From positions 1 through 7,982 of the forward strand of contig JACMOA010000014.1 of NCBI GenBank assembly GCA_014378225.1: a DNA stretch of 7,982 nucleotides, given 5' to 3'. The stretch is from Deinococcales bacterium. GTDB taxonomy: Bacteria > Deinococcota > Deinococci > Deinococcales > Deinococcaceae. A program made the position numbers and the translations under genes. Of this stretch, positions 5,901 to 7,982 are shown one piece after another (position 1 is the stretch's first letter; each line of letters starts with the position of its first letter). The notes beneath the pieces were generated by a model. The model was not told the DNA's origin and made no database searches. It saw only the letters and a program-made list of their open reading frames with translations.

Positions 5901-6939
5901 TTCTCAAATAATTATCGCTACTAATCAACGAATCCTTGAGCAACGGAATCATCTCGAGCGCCATTCCAGTTCCTATTGCAACTGCTTCAGTGGCGTTTTC
6001 GGCCACCACCACCGGAATTCCGGTGGCTTCGCGGATAACGTTGGCAAAGTGGCGCAGTAGGCTACCGCCTCCAGTCATCACAATTCCCCGGTCTATGATG
6101 TCGGAAATCAATTCGGGTGGGGTAATCTCGAGCACCCGCTTGACGCCTTCCACAATCTTGTACACCGGGTCGCTGAGCGCTTCTACGATGTCCTCAGTGC
6201 TGAGCCGGATGGTCTTGGGCAGGCCCACCATCAGGTCACGGCCCCGCACCTCGGCGGTGAGGATGTCGCTTTTGCTTTGAATGGCGGCTGCCCCGATTTT
6301 GACCTTGATTTCCTCAGCGGTGCGGTCTCCAATCATCAGGTTTTCCTTGCGCCGCACGTAGCGAATGATGGCTTCGTCAAATTCATTGCCGGCCACGCGC
6401 AGGGATTCGGAAACCACGATGCCGCCCAGCGAAATCACCGCAATGTCGGTGCTTCCCCCGCCAATATCTACCACCATACTGCCTACGGGTTCGGCAATAG
6501 CCAGACCCGCACCAATGGCCGCCGCTAGCGGCTCCTCAATTAAGAAAGCACGTTTGGCGCTCGAGTTGATAGCGGCCCTCAGTACGGCCCGTTTTTCCAC
6601 GTCGGTGACACCCGAGGGTACGCCCACCATCAGTTGGGGACGAATGTTGAAAAAGCGCCCGATTCCCCCAGCGTTCACCTTGCGGAGAAACATCGAAATC
6701 ATCTTTTCGGTCAGGGCGTCGTCGGCAATTACCCCGTCCTTGATGGGACGCACCGCAATAATATTGCTGGGTGTGCGCCCAATCATGCGGTAAGCTTCTT
6801 CGCCCACCGCCTTGACTTCTTTGGTGTCGCGGGTCATAGCAATAACGCTGGGTTCCTGCAAAATCAGGCCGCGATGTTTGCTGTAAATTAGGAACGTGGC
6901 TGTTCCCAAATCAATGCCGATGTCTTCTGAAAACCTCAA
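5896..6939 (-). CDS. mreB: Rod shape-determining actin homologue MreB
   Basis: MreB polymerises on the inner face of the membrane and guides cell-wall synthesis. From the chosen start it is 347 residues, normal for MreB/Mbl. Actin-fold motifs appear in order: phosphate-1 DLGTAT (10-15, where most MreB have DLGTAN), IEEPLAAAIGAGL (Glu136 region), phosphate-2 VVDIGGGSTDIAV (156-168) and the adenosine motif TGGGSLLR near residue 290. The start is taken as a TTG at 6937-6939 giving RFSEDIGIDLG, because an AGGGGGAG lies at the right distance (within 6944-6953); the frame continues to an ATG at 6993, but those 18 residues do not resemble the family. No mreC or mreD follows in the window; fabZ comes next. 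Only three CTCGAG words fall within it, the lowest density of any gene here. Confidence 0.95.
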   Translation of the reverse strand: MRFSEDIGIDLGTATFLIYSKHRGLILQEPSVIAMTRDTKEVKAVGEEAYRMIGRTPSNIIAVRPIKDGVIADDALTEKMISMFLRKVNAGGIGRFFNIRPQLMVGVPSGVTDVEKRAVLRAAINSSAKRAFLIEEPLAAAIGAGLAIAEPVGSMVVDIGGGSTDIAVISLGGIVVSESLRVAGNEFDEAIIRYVRRKENLMIGDRTAEEIKVKIGAAAIQSKSDILTAEVRGRDLMVGLPKTIRLSTEDIVEALSDPVYKIVEGVKRVLEITPPELISDIIDRGIVMTGGGSLLRHFANVIREATGIPVVVAENATEAVAIGTGMALEMIPLLKDSLISSDNYLRR

Positions 6940-6999
6940 CGGTCTCTCCCCCTCGAGCGCGGTGTCTCCTATCCAATCTACAGGGAATCCCACACACGT

Positions 7000-7040
7000 T
7001 AACGGTCACACTATAACGGTCACACCGCGTGTTGTGTGAC
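7000..7040 (-). promoter_or_regulatory. Candidate mreB promoter with repeated heptamers
   Basis: On the minus strand, the 12-base word GTGTGACCGTTA is repeated in tandem with a 14-base period (complements of 7014-7025 and 7000-7011), and an inverted GTCACAC lies upstream (complement of 7034-7040). A good -10 hexamer, TATAGT (five of six consensus bases, complement of 7010-7015), sits across the junction between the two direct copies; the best -35 is poor. Transcription would start near 7003, about 64 bases before the mreB TTG. The layout resembles an operator that overlaps a promoter; the binding protein is unknown. A palindrome CGTTAACG is at 6997-7004. Confidence 0.45.
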
Positions 7041-7093
7041 GAGTCCGTATTTGAATTTTACATGAGATTTAGATTAAAGACACTTATTCTGGA

Positions 7094-7402
7094 CTATCTG
7101 CGTCCAAACTCTCGAGGGCTGTTGTCCCGCACCGGAATATAAACCGGCGACTGAACCACTCGAGGTTTAACGTAAGCGCACAAACCAGCAAAAGCCGCTG
7201 CCAGACCCATGTAAAGCAGCGCCCGGTAAAACCCCTCAAGCGCCTTGAATTCTGGGAAAACCCGCCTCGCTACTTCTCCCTCGAGCAGAGCAAAAACACT
7301 CCAGGTTCCAGGCAGAGTGGGATTGAGACCCGCCAAAGCACATAAACACAGCGCAGCGCTCAACAAGGCAAGCAGGGCAAGCAGGGGACTGAGCAGCTTC
7401 AT
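7094..7402 (-). CDS. Small two-helix membrane protein of unknown function
   Basis: I do not recognise this 102-residue protein. It has two likely membrane helices, roughly residues 3-26 (Leu/Ala/Cys-rich, starting MKLLSPLLALLALL) and 62-78 (ALLYMGLAAAFAGLCAYV), joined by an outer loop of about 35 residues. A basic tail (KPRVV...REFGRR) suggests both ends are cytoplasmic. The start is supported by GGAG four bases before the ATG. It lies 154 bases upstream of mreB on the same strand, so it may share a cell-envelope role, but the candidate mreB promoter lies between them. Three CTCGAG words in or near Leu-Glu context suggest that it evolved with this genome. Confidence 0.7.
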   Translation of the reverse strand: MKLLSPLLALLALLSAALCLCALAGLNPTLPGTWSVFALLEGEVARRVFPEFKALEGFYRALLYMGLAAAFAGLCAYVKPRVVQSPVYIPVRDNSPREFGRR

Positions 7403-7410
7403 ATCGCTCC

Positions 7411-7416
7411 ATCATA
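7411..7416 (-). promoter_or_regulatory. Candidate -10 element of the small membrane protein
   Basis: TATGAT (five of six consensus bases, complement of 7411-7416) ends eight bases before the ATG at 7402. A start site at the usual distance would fall at or next to the ATG, giving a leaderless or nearly leaderless mRNA, as is frequent in Deinococcus. A GGAG also lies in between, so a normal ribosome binding site is the alternative. No convincing -35 is seen. Confidence 0.35.
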
Positions 7417-7576
7417 CTTAAATGGGTAAGGTGTGTATGTCCCTCTTCAAAACGTCCGATGAGGATTGGTATAGACAAGATTGAGACAGCTTTGAGAAAC
7501 TTCTTTTAGAAGTCGCTATGACAAATGAGCCATGAGTGGAATCTGAGATGTCCTGCACTTCATAGGATTTAGACGT

Positions 7577-7666
7577 ATGAAAAAGGTCCATTGTTTAAAA
7601 CTCCAGGCCCAGTTCGAAAACAAAGTGAAACCTCCACTCTCTTCTGCTCGTACTATAAAAGGATGA
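7577..7666 (+). CDS. Possible 29-codon upstream ORF
   Basis: An ATG at 7577 opens a frame of 29 residues (beginning MKKVHCLKLQAQF, Lys-rich, ending TIKG) whose TGA overlaps the ATG of the next gene in the classic ATGA manner (7663-7666). An AGGA lies about nine bases upstream of the start. This could be a coupled leader peptide or a small protein. It contains no CTCGAG and no other evidence of coding, and the likely -10 of the downstream gene lies inside it, so the two readings compete. Confidence is low. Confidence 0.25.
   Translation: MKKVHCLKLQAQFENKVKPPLSSARTIKG
7651..7656 (+). promoter_or_regulatory. Candidate -10 element of the plus-strand gene
   Basis: TACTAT stands six bases before the ATG at 7663, the arrangement described for leaderless genes in Deinococcus, and it overlaps a second A/T-rich match (TATAAA, 7654-7659). 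No Shine-Dalgarno sequence is at a workable distance, which favours leaderless translation. No good -35 is seen. Confidence 0.4.
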
Positions 7667-7982
7667 AAAGGTTTAATTTACCCGCTCGAGTGCGGGTTTC
7701 AGAATTCCAAAATTTACCCGGTGAGACGGTGCTGAATCAGCTCAAAAAACTCGAGCCGGGTCAGGCACATACGCTCGAGAATCTTCAGCTCGAGCCTGGA
7801 CGTGTTCGCATGGCGGTGGCCCTGGCGGGAGGAAGCCCCATCGGGTACGCCGTGCAGGTGGACGGTGTGCTGAGTGTGGTAGTACCCGCTTCCTGGCAAG
7901 GAAAAAGGATTGAGGCGGCGCTCGAGGGAACTTTGGAACTTGCTGTTCTCGAGAGGGGTAAAGAAAACTCTGGTGAAACGAT
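7663..7982 (+). CDS. Start of an unrecognised gene, cut by the window edge
   Basis: From ATG 7663 the frame stays open to the end of the window (106 codons), without a stop. The visible part begins MKRFNLPARVRVSEF and continues with NLPGETVLNQLKKLEPGQ, a hydrophobic middle (VRMAVALAGG, YAVQVDGVLSVVVPASW) and a Glu-rich end (ALEGTLELAVLERG). No signal peptide or membrane helix is evident, and I recognise no family. It is clearly coding: Leu-Glu pairs are written CTC-GAG and six CTCGAG words fall in 320 bases, the densest in the window, one of them in another frame (Ala-Arg-Val at 7685-7690). It is the only plus-strand gene and diverges from the small membrane protein across 260 bases. Confidence 0.75.
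   Translation, partial: MKRFNLPARVRVSEFQNLPGETVLNQLKKLEPGQAHTLENLQLEPGRVRMAVALAGGSPIGYAVQVDGVLSVVVPASWQGKRIEAALEGTLELAVLERGKENSGET

Larger units (their letters stand above)
109..7953. repeat. Dispersed palindrome CTCGAG, 67 copies
   Basis: By hand count, CTCGAG occurs 67 times, about once per 120 bases, against roughly two expected from base composition. It is found in all genes, in more than one frame, and outside genes at 5015, 5142, 5161, 5195, 5834 and 6952. Copies per kb are about 8.6 in purL, 13 in the DinB-like gene, 10-11 in purQ, purS and purC, 6 in fabZ, 3 in mreB and 19 in the plus-strand gene. The base to its left is mostly G or C. The near variant CTCGAA/TTCGAG appears about eight times. 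The pattern is that of a highly iterated palindrome like cyanobacterial HIP1, but with a different word. Confidence 0.93.

Noticed and set aside
7499..7513. ACTTCT/AGAAGT hairpin in the divergent intergenic region
   Set aside because: Six A/T-rich pairs with no T run could easily occur by chance and are not linked to a gene end.
109..7953. CTCGAG copies as a CRISPR array or clustered repeat
   Set aside because: The copies are six bases long with irregular spacing and lie mostly inside genes, so they are neither CRISPR repeats nor an iteron array.

Overview
The window reads as bacterial chromosome carrying housekeeping genes, with no mobile element, CRISPR array, tRNA or rRNA visible. Base composition is moderate by eye, a little above half G+C. 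MreB's N-terminus, the purC-purS-purQ-purL order with a DinB-type gene inside it, and promoters placed so close to start codons that they suggest leaderless mRNAs all fit the Deinococcus-Thermus phylum, perhaps a lower-GC Deinococcus relative. That assignment is inference from memory of the families, not a search result.

All genes but the last lie on the minus strand, so transcription runs from right to left. From the right: a gene cut by the window edge (7663-7982, plus strand, unknown function) diverges from a small two-helix membrane protein (7094-7402). Next come mreB (5896-6939, cell-shape actin), fabZ (5232-5702, fatty-acid dehydratase) and a clear rho-independent terminator (5184-5213). 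A 307-base leader/promoter region then opens the purine operon: purC (4196-4924), purS (3851-4117), purQ (3091-3780), a DinB-like gene (2574-3023) and purL (97-2418). PurS, PurQ and PurL are the three subunits of FGAM synthase (step 4 of IMP synthesis), and PurC is SAICAR synthase, a later step. The last 96 bases (1-96) hold no gene, only a C-rich pyrimidine tract on the transcribed strand.

The strongest unexplained signal is at the level of DNA words. The 6-base palindrome CTCGAG occurs 67 times by hand count in 7982 bases, where about two are expected. It falls in every gene, in more than one reading frame, and in intergenic DNA including a terminator stem. In purL, 14 of 16 Leu-Glu pairs are written CTC-GAG. 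One-base variants such as CTCGAA/TTCGAG are rare (about 8). This resembles the HIP1 palindrome (GCGATCGC) of cyanobacteria but is a different word; I know of no published description of it.

Secondary points are a coding-like in-frame stretch between the DinB-like gene and purL, an extra acidic segment in PurL, repeated heptamers straddling a likely mreB promoter, nested inverted repeats between mreB and fabZ, and a possible 29-codon upstream ORF before the plus-strand gene.
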